From: Acidobacteriota bacterium
GTDB taxonomy: Bacteria > Acidobacteriota > Terriglobia > Terriglobales > Acidobacteriaceae
Assembly (NCBI GenBank): GCA_021803035.1
Contig: JAJZME010000006.1
Span: forward strand, 1 to 64,000
Length of the DNA: 64,000 nt
Reading direction: 5' to 3'
The position numbers and the translations under genes were made by a program. This document shows positions 1 to 7,567 of this stretch, one piece after another. Position 1 is the stretch's first letter. The number at the start of each line of letters is the position of its first letter. The notes beneath the pieces are model-generated. The model was given only the letters and a program-made list of their open reading frames with translations. It was not told the origin of the DNA and searched no databases.

Positions 1-100
1 GGAAGTGGCCGGGTCGGTGTCAAGGGTCGAGATGAACGCCAAAGTACGGCGCCCTTGACAGCGCCCCGACCACCGCGGGAAGCCTTGCGCGCTTTTCAGT

Positions 101-121
101 TGACAGGAGTACAAGCTGTCA
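101..121. promoter_or_regulatory. Small inverted repeat TGACAG-N9-CTGTCA, possible operator
   Basis: A perfect 6-bp inverted repeat with a 9-nt spacer lies in non-coding sequence near the left edge. Its shape would suit a dimeric repressor, for example one controlling the sugar-acid genes whose remnant lies to the right, but no intact regulated gene is visible beside it. It may be chance. Confidence 0.2.
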
Positions 122-164
122 TACACGGGGCACAGCTCGGCGTTTTAAGACTCATGAGCAGTTC

Positions 165-237
165 TTCACAGTTGTTGACCGGGCCACCTGCCCTCTCACC
201 GATCCCCTTTACAGTTGTTGACCGGGCCACCTGCCCT
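165..237. repeat. Two tandem copies of a 30-bp direct repeat, 43-bp period
   Basis: Positions 165-194 and 208-237 are the same 30 bases with one mismatch (third base C or T); the core reads TTGTTGACCGGGCCACCTGC. They are separated by 13 bp. The second copy abuts the point where the mannonate dehydratase remnant loses recognisable similarity. With two copies and a 13-bp spacer this is not a CRISPR array. It is more likely scar sequence from a rearrangement that truncated the neighbouring gene. Confidence 0.8.
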
Positions 238-347
238 TTGAAGTAGTCGACCAGATGGGCGATGATGTGGGTGCATCCGGCCTGGACGGCGAAGGCATAG
301 TGCTCCTGGTTGAGCATGTGACGATAGAGGCCAAGACCGAGCTTCAT
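238..347 (-). pseudogene. uxuA: Mannonate dehydratase (UxuA) N-terminal remnant
   Basis: Read leftward from the ATG at 347, the frame begins MKLGLGLYRHML and continues through HIIAHLVDYF. This is the characteristic first strand and start of the TIM barrel of D-mannonate dehydratase, which dehydrates D-mannonate to 2-keto-3-deoxygluconate in glucuronate catabolism. After about 36 residues the similarity stops exactly at the 30-bp direct repeats, and nothing resembling the remaining 300 or more residues follows. The open frame runs on to 96 but encodes unrelated sequence. It is divergent from the SDR dehydrogenase at 462, a partnership typical of uronate loci. I infer a truncated, non-functional gene. 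Confidence 0.7.
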
Positions 348-461
348 GGGACCGGGGACCATCCTTCGGGGGGGTGTGGCTGCTATCTACAGTAAACCGC
401 CGGCGGGCGTTGGCGCTGCCGGCTTCGGCTTGCTCCGGCGCGGCGGGGTAATGTTAAGTTT

Positions 462-1232
462 ATGTGTCTTTTTGATCTTTCCGGTAAATGCGCGGTTGTG
501 GTGGGTGGAACATCGGGCCTGGGCAGGACGATTGCCCTGGCGTTGGCTGAAGCAGGCGCGGACGTGGTGGCGGCATCGCGGCGCACGGCGGAGGCGGAGA
601 GCACCGCCGCGGAGATTGAAGCGCTGGGCAGAAGGTCGCTGCGGGTTACGGTGGATGTGCGCAGCCGCGCGTCGCTGGAAAAGCTGCACGATGCGGTGCT
701 GGGGAGCTTTGGCAAGGTGGATATTCTGGTGAACTCGGCGGGGGTGACGGCGCGGCGGCCCACGATCGAATGCCCGGAACAGGAGTGGACGAATATTCTC
801 GACATCAACCTGACCGGGACATTTCGCGCCTGCCAGGTATTCGGCAGGACCATGCTGGCGCAGAAATTTGGGGCGATTATCAACATTGCGTCGCTGGCCA
901 CGTTTCAGGCGTTTCGCGACGTGGCGGCATATGGGGCCAGCAAGGCCGGGGTGGGCGCACTGACCAAATCGCTTGCCGTGGAATGGGGGCGGGACGGCGT
1001 GAGGGTGAATGCCATTGCGCCGGGGATTTTTCTGACGCCGCTGAACGCCGATCTGGTATGCGGCACGGAGCGCGGCAAGGAGATGCTGATGCGGACGCCG
1101 ATGGCACGGTTTGGCGATCTGGCCGAGGTGGCGGGCGCGGCGGTGTATCTGGCGTCGGACGCGGCCAGCTTTGTCAATGGGCACATTCTGGCGATTGACG
1201 GAGGGTATCTGGCGAGCGGCGTGAATCAGTGA
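462..1232 (+). CDS. SDR-family oxidoreductase, gluconate/2-deoxygluconate dehydrogenase-like
   Basis: This 256-residue protein is a classical short-chain dehydrogenase/reductase. It has the cofactor motif GGTSGLG at residues 15-21, NSAG in the middle, the catalytic pair Y157/K161 in YGASK, and a C-terminal IDGGY. Overall it resembles gluconate 5-dehydrogenase, 2-deoxy-D-gluconate 3-dehydrogenase and KduD-type enzymes that oxidise or reduce sugar acids with NAD(P). The divergent UxuA remnant supports a sugar-acid role, possibly as the mannonate/fructuronate oxidoreductase. The exact substrate cannot be read from sequence. No strong ribosome-binding site precedes the ATG. A terminator hairpin follows at 1288. 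Confidence 0.85.
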   Translation: MCLFDLSGKCAVVVGGTSGLGRTIALALAEAGADVVAASRRTAEAESTAAEIEALGRRSLRVTVDVRSRASLEKLHDAVLGSFGKVDILVNSAGVTARRPTIECPEQEWTNILDINLTGTFRACQVFGRTMLAQKFGAIINIASLATFQAFRDVAAYGASKAGVGALTKSLAVEWGRDGVRVNAIAPGIFLTPLNADLVCGTERGKEMLMRTPMARFGDLAEVAGAAVYLASDAASFVNGHILAIDGGYLASGVNQ

Positions 1233-1287
1233 GGAGGATGCGGCGCTGAGCCCGGGTCCCAAGAGCGGGAGCTTTACCCCAACGCCC

Positions 1288-1323
1288 ATCCGCGTTGGCG
1301 CGCAGACGCGGATTTTTCCTTTT
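1288..1323 (+). terminator. Rho-independent terminator after the SDR gene
   Basis: An 8-bp stem (ATCCGCGT / ACGCGGAT) with a 10-nt loop is followed directly by a T-rich run (TTTTCCTTTT). It lies 55 bp downstream of the SDR stop codon and separates that gene from the corrinoid operon. Confidence 0.65.
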
Positions 1324-1721
1324 GTGCGCAACATTCGACCACTTTCCGACAAGCGGCAAGAAGAATTCGAGGCGCGCGGACTGTAACGTAAAGCGTAGTG
1401 ATGTAGCTCCATTTGGTCGCTTCAGGCGCGCCCTGCCGGTGAGTTACTTCCGAAGACAAAGCCGCCGGAACGCTGGCACGGGCGCGGATTTTTCATGAGG
1501 CTTGCCGAGATTCCGGAGCGAATCGAAAGGCCCATCCGTGATTGAGGCGGAAACTGAAAACGCGGCTCCTGCGCCATGCGTTACCGCTGGTGGAGAAGCC
1601 GCCCTTCCATCGCTTTCCCGCCGCTTTCATGGCATTCTATCCCCAGCATTCAAACCTTCTTTTGGCTCGCGGTCAACGCCAGGTTTCCCGCACCGGCAGG
1701 GATACATAGAGGAGTAGTAGC
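1324..1721. other. Intergenic region upstream of the corrinoid methyltransferase operon
   Basis: About 400 bp without a credible gene. It should hold the promoter of the operon starting at 1722. I looked for a cobalamin riboswitch and found no convincing B12-box or surrounding structure. A strong Shine-Dalgarno sequence (AGAGGAG) sits at the right end just before the ATG at 1722. Confidence 0.5.
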
Positions 1722-2360
1722 ATGGCGCAAATCCAGGAACTATATGACGCAATTCTGCACGGCAACGCCAAGCAGGCGCACGCGGTGACGCAGGCCGCGA
1801 TCGAGGCGGGGGCGGAGCCTTTGCCCCTGATCTCCGAATCGATGATGCCGGCGATGGAGGCGGTGGGCCGGCTGTTTGAAGAGGAAGAATACTTTGTTCC
1901 CGAGCTGCTGCTGGCCGGGCGGGCCATGAAGAGCGCGATGGAGCTGCTGCGCCCGCTGATGACCGCCTCGGGGCAGAAGCTGTCGACGCGGGTGGTGATT
2001 GGAACGGTGAAAGGCGATTTGCACGATATTGGAAAGAACATCGTGGCTTCGATGCTGGAGGGCAGCGGCTTTGAGGTGATTGATCTGGGCGCGGATGTGT
2101 CGCCGGAGAACTTTGTGGCGGCGGTGGAAGAGCGCAAGCCGCAGGTGGTGTGCATGTCGGCGCTGCTGACGGTGACCATGCCGGCGATGAAGACGACGAT
2201 CGAGGCGCTGAAGAATGCGGGGTTGCGGACGCAGGTGAAGGTGCTGATCGGCGGCGCGCCGGTGACGAGCCAGTACGCCAAGGAGATCGGGGCGGACGGA
2301 TACAGCGAGAACGCAAGCGGCGCGGTCAGCGCGGTCAAGAATCTGCTGGCGGTGGCCTGA
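1722..2360 (+). CDS. mtaC: Corrinoid protein of a methanol-type methyltransferase system (MtaC-like)
   Basis: This 212-residue protein has a helical N-terminal B12-binding cap (about residues 1-88) and a Rossmann-like cobalamin-binding domain. The signature is D99-L-H101-D-I-G104, in which the histidine is the lower axial cobalt ligand, followed by SALLT at 146 and GGAPV at 177-181. Length and layout match MtaC/MtbC/MttC-type proteins, which carry the methyl group as methyl-Co(III) between a substrate methyltransferase and an acceptor methyltransferase. The mtaB homologue 35 bp downstream identifies it as the MtaC partner. The start has a strong ribosome-binding site (AGAGGAG). It is the first gene of an apparent five-gene operon. 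Confidence 0.88.
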   Translation: MAQIQELYDAILHGNAKQAHAVTQAAIEAGAEPLPLISESMMPAMEAVGRLFEEEEYFVPELLLAGRAMKSAMELLRPLMTASGQKLSTRVVIGTVKGDLHDIGKNIVASMLEGSGFEVIDLGADVSPENFVAAVEERKPQVVCMSALLTVTMPAMKTTIEALKNAGLRTQVKVLIGGAPVTSQYAKEIGADGYSENASGAVSAVKNLLAVA

Positions 2361-2395
2361 GCCGCAGGTCAAGGTCTTCCGCGCTGAGGAATGAA

Positions 2396-3790
2396 ATGCT
2401 GACAGAACAGACAATCCGGACGTACTCCTCTCTGGAGATTTCCACGGAAGACGGTCTGCTTTACGGCGTCAGCCCGCGTGTGCTGGAGTGCGGGCTGGGG
2501 TTGAAGATCGGGGCGGGCACGGTCTATCCGGAGGTCAACTTCACGCTGCCGGCGATGGATATTGCCGAGGAAACCTGGGCCGAGGTGATGGCGCACTACG
2601 CGCAGATGGGCGACCAGATTTTGCGGCGCGCGGTGTCGCTCGCGGCGCCGGGAATCATGCTGGAGTTCGAGCTGCTGCCGGCGATGACGGAGCGGCCCGA
2701 GTGGGGCGCCGAGATTACCGCGCTGCTCAAACAGCGGCTTATTGCCTGCCATGAGAAGCACGGGCTGCCGTGCGCGCTGCGCGTAACGCCCACCGACATT
2801 CGCGACCAGCGGAAGCCGCCGCTGCTGCGGACGGGCGAGCCGTGGGAGCGGCTGCGGCGCTCGCTGGAGCTTTGCGCCGAGGCCGGCGCGGACATTCTTT
2901 CCATTGAGTCGGTGGGCGGCAAGGAAGTACACGACCAGGCGCTGATGTATGGCGATTTTGCCGGCATTGTGTTTGCGCTGGGCGTGCTGGCGCCGCGCGA
3001 CATGGCGTGGCTGTGGGGCAGGATTCAGGGTATCTGCGCAGCGCATCCGGGCGTGGTTTGCGGCGGCGATTCGGCTTGCGGATTTGCCAACACCGCCATG
3101 CAGCTTGCCCACCAGAAGATGCTGCCGGAGGTGCTGGCGGCGGTGGTACGCGCCATGAGCGCGGTGCGCAGCCTGGCGGCGTTCGAGCAGGGCGCACAGG
3201 GGCCGTCGAAGGATTGCGCCTACGAAGGGCCGGTGCTGAAGGCGATTACGGGCTGTCCGATTGCGATGGAAGGGAAGTCGGCCAGTTGCGCGCACTTCAG
3301 CCCGCTGGGCAATATTGCCGCGGCCATGTGCGACCTGTGGAGCAACGAGTCGGTGCAGAACGTGCGGCTGCTTTCGGGCAATGCGCCGGAGGCGTTTACC
3401 GAGTTGCTTGCTTACGACTGCCGGCTGATGAATGCCGCCGCGGCCAGCGAAGGCGGCGCGCTGCGCATGAGGAACTGGATGACCGCCTCCGACGAATGGC
3501 TTAGCCCGCAGGCGGCGGTGCTTTCGCCTGCGGCGACGATCCGCATTGCGGCTGCGATTGTGGGCGCGGATGGGCCGTATCAGCGTACGTTGGCCGCGGG
3601 CCGCGCCGCCGTGGAGATTATCAAGAACGGAGCCGCGCTGGAGAAGCTGCGCCTTTCGCGCAAGGAGCAGCAGTGGCTGGCGCGCATCGATGAGGCGCTG
3701 GATGGGTTTCCCGCCGGGGAACTGGAGCTAATGCGCGCTGTGGAAGAGCAATATGGCGGTCTTTACGACAAGGCGAGCTATGGGCTGTAG
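2396..3790 (+). CDS. mtaB: Methanol:corrinoid methyltransferase, MtaB-like
   Basis: The 464-residue protein aligns end to end by eye with archaeal MtaB. Shared blocks include LSIESVGGKEV, GDSACGFANTAM, GPSKDCAYEG, EGKSASCAH and CDLWSNESV. MtaB activates methanol on zinc and methylates the cobalt of MtaC. The three zinc ligands known from Methanosarcina (Glu164, Cys220, Cys269) correspond to E171, C228 and C274, and all are present, so a functional methanol-type enzyme is likely. A related methoxylated substrate cannot be excluded. TGAGGA precedes the ATG at 2396; the open frame extends further upstream but overlaps the corrinoid gene. Methanol could come from pectin demethylation, which fits the polysaccharide hydrolases in the window. 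Confidence 0.9.
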   Translation: MLTEQTIRTYSSLEISTEDGLLYGVSPRVLECGLGLKIGAGTVYPEVNFTLPAMDIAEETWAEVMAHYAQMGDQILRRAVSLAAPGIMLEFELLPAMTERPEWGAEITALLKQRLIACHEKHGLPCALRVTPTDIRDQRKPPLLRTGEPWERLRRSLELCAEAGADILSIESVGGKEVHDQALMYGDFAGIVFALGVLAPRDMAWLWGRIQGICAAHPGVVCGGDSACGFANTAMQLAHQKMLPEVLAAVVRAMSAVRSLAAFEQGAQGPSKDCAYEGPVLKAITGCPIAMEGKSASCAHFSPLGNIAAAMCDLWSNESVQNVRLLSGNAPEAFTELLAYDCRLMNAAAASEGGALRMRNWMTASDEWLSPQAAVLSPAATIRIAAAIVGADGPYQRTLAAGRAAVEIIKNGAALEKLRLSRKEQQWLARIDEALDGFPAGELELMRAVEEQYGGLYDKASYGL

Positions 3791-3871
3791 TCAGGGCCGC
3801 GCGATTGCCTGCACTGATGCGGGGCAGCAGAGCCGACGCGCCGGCGCGGGAGGCTCCTGAAGCGAGTGGGT

Positions 3872-4612
3872 ATGCGTCTGAAAGCGATCATTTGCCAGGT
3901 TCTGACGCGGGAGATGGAAGACGCGCTCCGCCGGACGCCGCACGCGGTGGAAGTGGAGACGGTGACCATGGGCCTGCACGATCTGGGCGCGCAGATGCGG
4001 CCGCATCTGCAGCAGCGCATCGATGCGGCGGATGCGGGCGGTTACGACGCCATCGTGATGGGCTATGCGCTGTGCGGGCGGGGTACGGAGGGCCTGCGCG
4101 CCGGCGGAACGCAACTGGTGCTGCCGCGCGCGCATGATTGCATCGGGGTGCTGATGGGCAGCCGCCAGCGGTACCAGGAGTATTTCGAGGGGCATCCGGG
4201 TGTGTACTATCGTTCGCCGGGATGGATCGAGTTTCAAACGCCGGGCAAGCCGCTGGAGCCGGCACTGGCGGCGTCGAAGCGCGTGCTGGGCGAACGGCGC
4301 ACGCTGGAAGAGCTGATCGAACAATACGGCGAGGAGAACGGAAGGTATCTCTTCGAGCAGTTCAGCGCCTATCGGCGGCATTATTCGGGGCTGACTTACA
4401 TTGCCACCGGCGTGGGGGCGGAGAACGGATTTCGCGATCAGGCGCGCGCCGAAGCGGAAAAGCAGGGCTGGACCTTTGAAGAGGTGAAGGGCTCGCTCTC
4501 GTTGCTGCAGCGGTTGATCAATGGCGAGTGGGATGAGGCGGATTTTCTGGTTGTGCCGCCGGGCGCGGCGGTGCGCGCAACCCTGAACGAGCGGATTGTG
4601 GAAGCGGTATGA
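3872..4612 (+). CDS. DUF1638 family protein of the corrinoid operon
   Basis: This protein of about 246 residues matches my memory of the DUF1638 family, which accompanies corrinoid methyltransferase genes in acetogens and methanogens and has no assigned reaction. Visible features are a Rossmann-like start ([12 protein letters not shown]), a glycine/cysteine segment [12 protein letters not shown], the [13 protein letters not shown] block, and a C-terminal FLVVPPG. The cysteines and the RAHDC motif could bind metal or cofactor. Start is uncertain between GTG 3866 and ATG 3872. The stop overlaps the ATG of the next gene by 4 bp, so the two are probably translationally coupled. That suggests work with the activase or the corrinoid protein. 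Confidence 0.75.
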   Translation: MRLKAIICQVLTREMEDALRRTPHAVEVETVTMGLHDLGAQMRPHLQQRIDAADAGGYDAIVMGYALCGRGTEGLRAGGTQLVLPRAHDCIGVLMGSRQRYQEYFEGHPGVYYRSPGWIEFQTPGKPLEPALAASKRVLGERRTLEELIEQYGEENGRYLFEQFSAYRRHYSGLTYIATGVGAENGFRDQARAEAEKQGWTFEEVKGSLSLLQRLINGEWDEADFLVVPPGAAVRATLNERIVEAV

Positions 4613-6165
4613 GCGCAGAGAGAGTGCGAATCCGGCTGGAACCGCTATCGGTGGAAATTGCGGCGGCGCGCGGCGCACTGCTGATTTCAAGCCTGGCGGA
4701 TCACGGCTTCGAGTTTCCCTGCGGAGGCACGGGCACTTGCGGCGGCTGCGGGGTGCGCGTGCTATCCGGCTCGCTGCCGGTGACGGACGCCGACCGCGAA
4801 GTGTTTGGCGCCGACGAGTTGGCGCAGGGATGGCGGCTGGCGTGCCAGGCGCGGGCCGAGACGGCGCTGGTGCTGGAGTGCGGGCAGTGGCGCATGGATG
4901 TGCTGGCGGATAGCGCCGGTTTGCCGCTGGCGGGCATGCAGGTTGGAGCGGGCAGGCGCGGATTGGGTATTGCCATCGACCTGGGCACCACCACGATTGC
5001 CGCGCAGACGATCGACCTGGGCTCGGGGCAGGTGCTGGGGGTTGAGACCGCGCTGAATCCGCAGGCCGGGTTTGGTGCGGATGTAATGAGCCGGATTCGC
5101 GCGGCATTGCACGGCGCGGACCTGACCGGCGTGATTCGCGCTGCGCTGGGGCAGATGGTTGCGCGGCTCGCGCAGGGGCGCGCCGACGAGATGGTTGCAG
5201 TGATCCTCGTAGGCAACACGGTGATGCACCATTTGTTTTCAGGTTGCAGCGTGGAACCGCTATCGCACGCGCCGTTCGCATCGCCGTATCTGGACGCGGA
5301 AAGCTTCAGCCCCGCGGCATTGGGCTGGGCGCTGCCCGCGAGCTGCACGGTGCGCTTTGTGCAATGTCTGGGCGGCTTCGTGGGCTCGGACATTCTGGCC
5401 GGCATTGTTGCCACAGGCATGACGCGCGGCGAGGATCTGGTGGCGCTGGTGGATCTGGGCACCAACGGCGAGATCGCCATCGGCAACCGGAATGGAGTGG
5501 TGTGCGCCTCGACAGCGGCCGGGCCGGCGTTTGAAGCCGGCACGATCCGCATGGGAATGCGCGCGGCTACGGGGGCTGTTTCGCATGTTGCGCTTGACAA
5601 CGGCGCGCTGAAGGCCACGGTGATCGGCGATGCGGAGCCGCGCGGCATTTGCGGCAGCGGGCTGGTGGATGCGGTGGCGGCGGGGCTGAGCAGCGGGGCG
5701 ATTCGCGCCTCGGGACGCATCGCGGGCGGCAGCAAGAAGCTGCCCGTGGCGGAGCCGGTGGTGCTTTACCAGTCCGATGTGCGCGAGCTGCAGTTGGCAA
5801 AGGGCGCCATCGCGGCGGGATTTCGCCTGCTGCTGAGACGCCTGCGCGCAAGCGCCGGCGATCTGAAGAGCATTTACCTGGCGGGCGCATTCGGCAACTA
5901 TGTGCAGATTGAGAGCGCTGTCCGCATCGGGTTGATGGAGGCTCCGCAGGCGCTGATTCACGCGGCCGGCAACACGGCGCTGCGCGGCGCGAAGCTGCTG
6001 CTTTGGGCGGGCGATGATCCGGCGCTGCCGCCGATTGAGCACATCAGCCTGGCCGCCGAGCCCGGTTTTGAAGACGAATTTGCCAATTGCATGGCATTTC
6101 CTGAGGCGGCGGGTGAGCCGTCCATGTTTGCATCCGGACTTGCATCCGGCGCGCATGCCGGATGA
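4609..6165 (+). CDS. Reductive activator of corrinoid proteins (2Fe-2S plus ASKHA ATPase, DUF4445)
   Basis: This 518-residue protein starts with a plant-type 2Fe-2S ferredoxin domain with ligands C38, C44, C47 and C79. A linker leads to an ASKHA-type ATPase region with [11 protein letters not shown] and [15 protein letters not shown] phosphate-binding motifs and a late YLAGAFGN motif. This is the architecture of RACE proteins, which use ATP to reduce cob(II)alamin back to the active Co(I) state after accidental oxidation. Archaeal RamA does the same job with different iron-sulfur clusters. It overlaps the DUF1638 gene by 4 bp. Its presence shows that the operon carries its own repair system. 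It would act in the cytoplasm on the MtaC-like protein. Confidence 0.88.
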   Translation: MSAERVRIRLEPLSVEIAAARGALLISSLADHGFEFPCGGTGTCGGCGVRVLSGSLPVTDADREVFGADELAQGWRLACQARAETALVLECGQWRMDVLADSAGLPLAGMQVGAGRRGLGIAIDLGTTTIAAQTIDLGSGQVLGVETALNPQAGFGADVMSRIRAALHGADLTGVIRAALGQMVARLAQGRADEMVAVILVGNTVMHHLFSGCSVEPLSHAPFASPYLDAESFSPAALGWALPASCTVRFVQCLGGFVGSDILAGIVATGMTRGEDLVALVDLGTNGEIAIGNRNGVVCASTAAGPAFEAGTIRMGMRAATGAVSHVALDNGALKATVIGDAEPRGICGSGLVDAVAAGLSSGAIRASGRIAGGSKKLPVAEPVVLYQSDVRELQLAKGAIAAGFRLLLRRLRASAGDLKSIYLAGAFGNYVQIESAVRIGLMEAPQALIHAAGNTALRGAKLLLWAGDDPALPPIEHISLAAEPGFEDEFANCMAFPEAAGEPSMFASGLASGAHAG

Positions 6166-6205
6166 GGCCGGCGAGCGGGCGAGTACGACCGAGGGAGCGA
6201 AGAAT

Positions 6206-7483
6206 ATGGCTACGGCAACGGGAACCGTGAAGAGTCGCGAACGGCTCGTAACCACACTCAACCACAAGCAGCCGGATCGCATCCCGATTGATTTTGGCGG
6301 CACGGGTGTGACCGGCATCCACGCAAGCTGCGTGGCGGAGCTGCGTGATTACTACGGGCTCGAAAAGCGGCCGGTGCGCATTCACGAGCCCTTCCAGATG
6401 CTGGGGCTGGTGGAAGAGGACTTGCGCGAAGCCATGGGGTTGGACGTGGTGGGCGTCTTTCCGCGAGGCACGATGTTCGGCTTTCCGGCCGACGAGTGGA
6501 AGAGCTGGCGATTCAATGGGCTTGAGGTGCTGGTGCCGGGCCGGTTCAACGTGACGACCGATACCAAGGGCGACACGCTGATCTATCCGGACGGCGACAC
6601 CAGCGTTCCTCCCAGCGGGCGCATGCCGCAGGGCGGCTACTTTTTTGATTGCATCATCCGCCAGGAGCCGTTTGACGAAGAAAAGCTGAACCCGGAGGAC
6701 AATCTTGAGGAATATAGTCCGGTTTCGCAGGAAGATCTCGACCACCTTGCGCGGGCCACGCAGGCGGCTGCGGCTACGGGGCAGGGCGTGATTGCCAGCC
6801 TTGGCGGCACCGGACTGGGCGATATTGCGTTCGTTCCCGGACCTTCGCTGAAGCATCCCAGGGGAATCCGCGACGTCACGGAGTGGTACATCTCCACCAG
6901 CAGCCGGCAGGATTATGTGCACAAGGTCTTCGAGCGGCAATGCGAGATTGCCATCCAAAACCTGGAGCGCGTGGCCGCCGCGATGAGCGACCGCGTGCAG
7001 GCTGTCTTTCTGTGCGGCACCGATTTTGGAACGCAGACTTCGGCCTTCTGCTCGGTGAAGACCTTTCGTAATTTGTACTTTCCCTACTACAAGCTGCTGT
7101 GCGACTGGATTCACGCGCATACGGGGTGGAAGGTCTTCAAGCACTCCTGCGGCGCGGTCTCAAAATTCGTGCCTTCGTTTATTGAGGCGGGAATCGACAT
7201 TCTCAACCCGGTGCAGTGCTCGGCAACGGGGATGGAACCGGAACAACTGAAGGCGAACTTCGGCGATCAGATTGTATTCTGGGGCGGAGGCGTGGACACG
7301 CAGCGAGTGCTGCCGTTTGCAACGCCTGCCGAGGTTCGCGAGCAGGTGCTGCGCCGCTGCGAGATCTTCGCGCCCGGCGGCGGATTCGTCTTCAACACCA
7401 TTCACAACGTGCAGGCGCAGACGCCGGTGGAAAATATCGTGGCCATGCTCGATGCGGTACACGAATTCAACGGCAGAAAATAG
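6206..7483 (+). CDS. UroD-family methyltransferase (MtaA/MtbA-like relative)
   Basis: The 425-residue protein belongs to the uroporphyrinogen-decarboxylase superfamily that also holds methylcobamide:CoM methyltransferases. The family start (RERLVTTLNHKQPDRIPID) and the H313-x-C315 motif in FKHSCGA are clear. In MtaA a third zinc ligand is a late cysteine; here that region reads FNTIHNVQ (H400) instead, and C338 is another candidate. In this operon it could move the methyl group from the corrinoid protein to an acceptor such as tetrahydrofolate, or be a second substrate enzyme. It is not haem-pathway HemE by sequence style. The frame is open upstream to 6014, but GGGAG before ATG 6206 and overlap with the activase favour the shorter start. 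Confidence 0.8.
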   Translation: MATATGTVKSRERLVTTLNHKQPDRIPIDFGGTGVTGIHASCVAELRDYYGLEKRPVRIHEPFQMLGLVEEDLREAMGLDVVGVFPRGTMFGFPADEWKSWRFNGLEVLVPGRFNVTTDTKGDTLIYPDGDTSVPPSGRMPQGGYFFDCIIRQEPFDEEKLNPEDNLEEYSPVSQEDLDHLARATQAAAATGQGVIASLGGTGLGDIAFVPGPSLKHPRGIRDVTEWYISTSSRQDYVHKVFERQCEIAIQNLERVAAAMSDRVQAVFLCGTDFGTQTSAFCSVKTFRNLYFPYYKLLCDWIHAHTGWKVFKHSCGAVSKFVPSFIEAGIDILNPVQCSATGMEPEQLKANFGDQIVFWGGGVDTQRVLPFATPAEVREQVLRRCEIFAPGGGFVFNTIHNVQAQTPVENIVAMLDAVHEFNGRK

Positions 7484-7567
7484 ACGGCGCGGAGAGAATT
7501 TGCGCTGCGCCGAGGTAATTGACGAAAATCAGGCATTCGATTCTTTGAGGGCAAGGAGTTCTCTGTT

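Noticed and set aside
165-237. Possible CRISPR repeats
   Set aside because: Only two copies, a 13-bp spacer and no cas genes; better explained as a rearrangement scar.
1324-1721. Possible cobalamin riboswitch upstream of the corrinoid operon
   Set aside because: No convincing B12-box or multi-stem structure seen by eye; a covariance-model scan (Rfam RF00174) would settle it.
3791-5281. Minus-strand frame (496 codons) opposite DUF1638 and the corrinoid activase
   Set aside because: Arg/Pro/Ser-rich shadow of two conserved overlapping genes.
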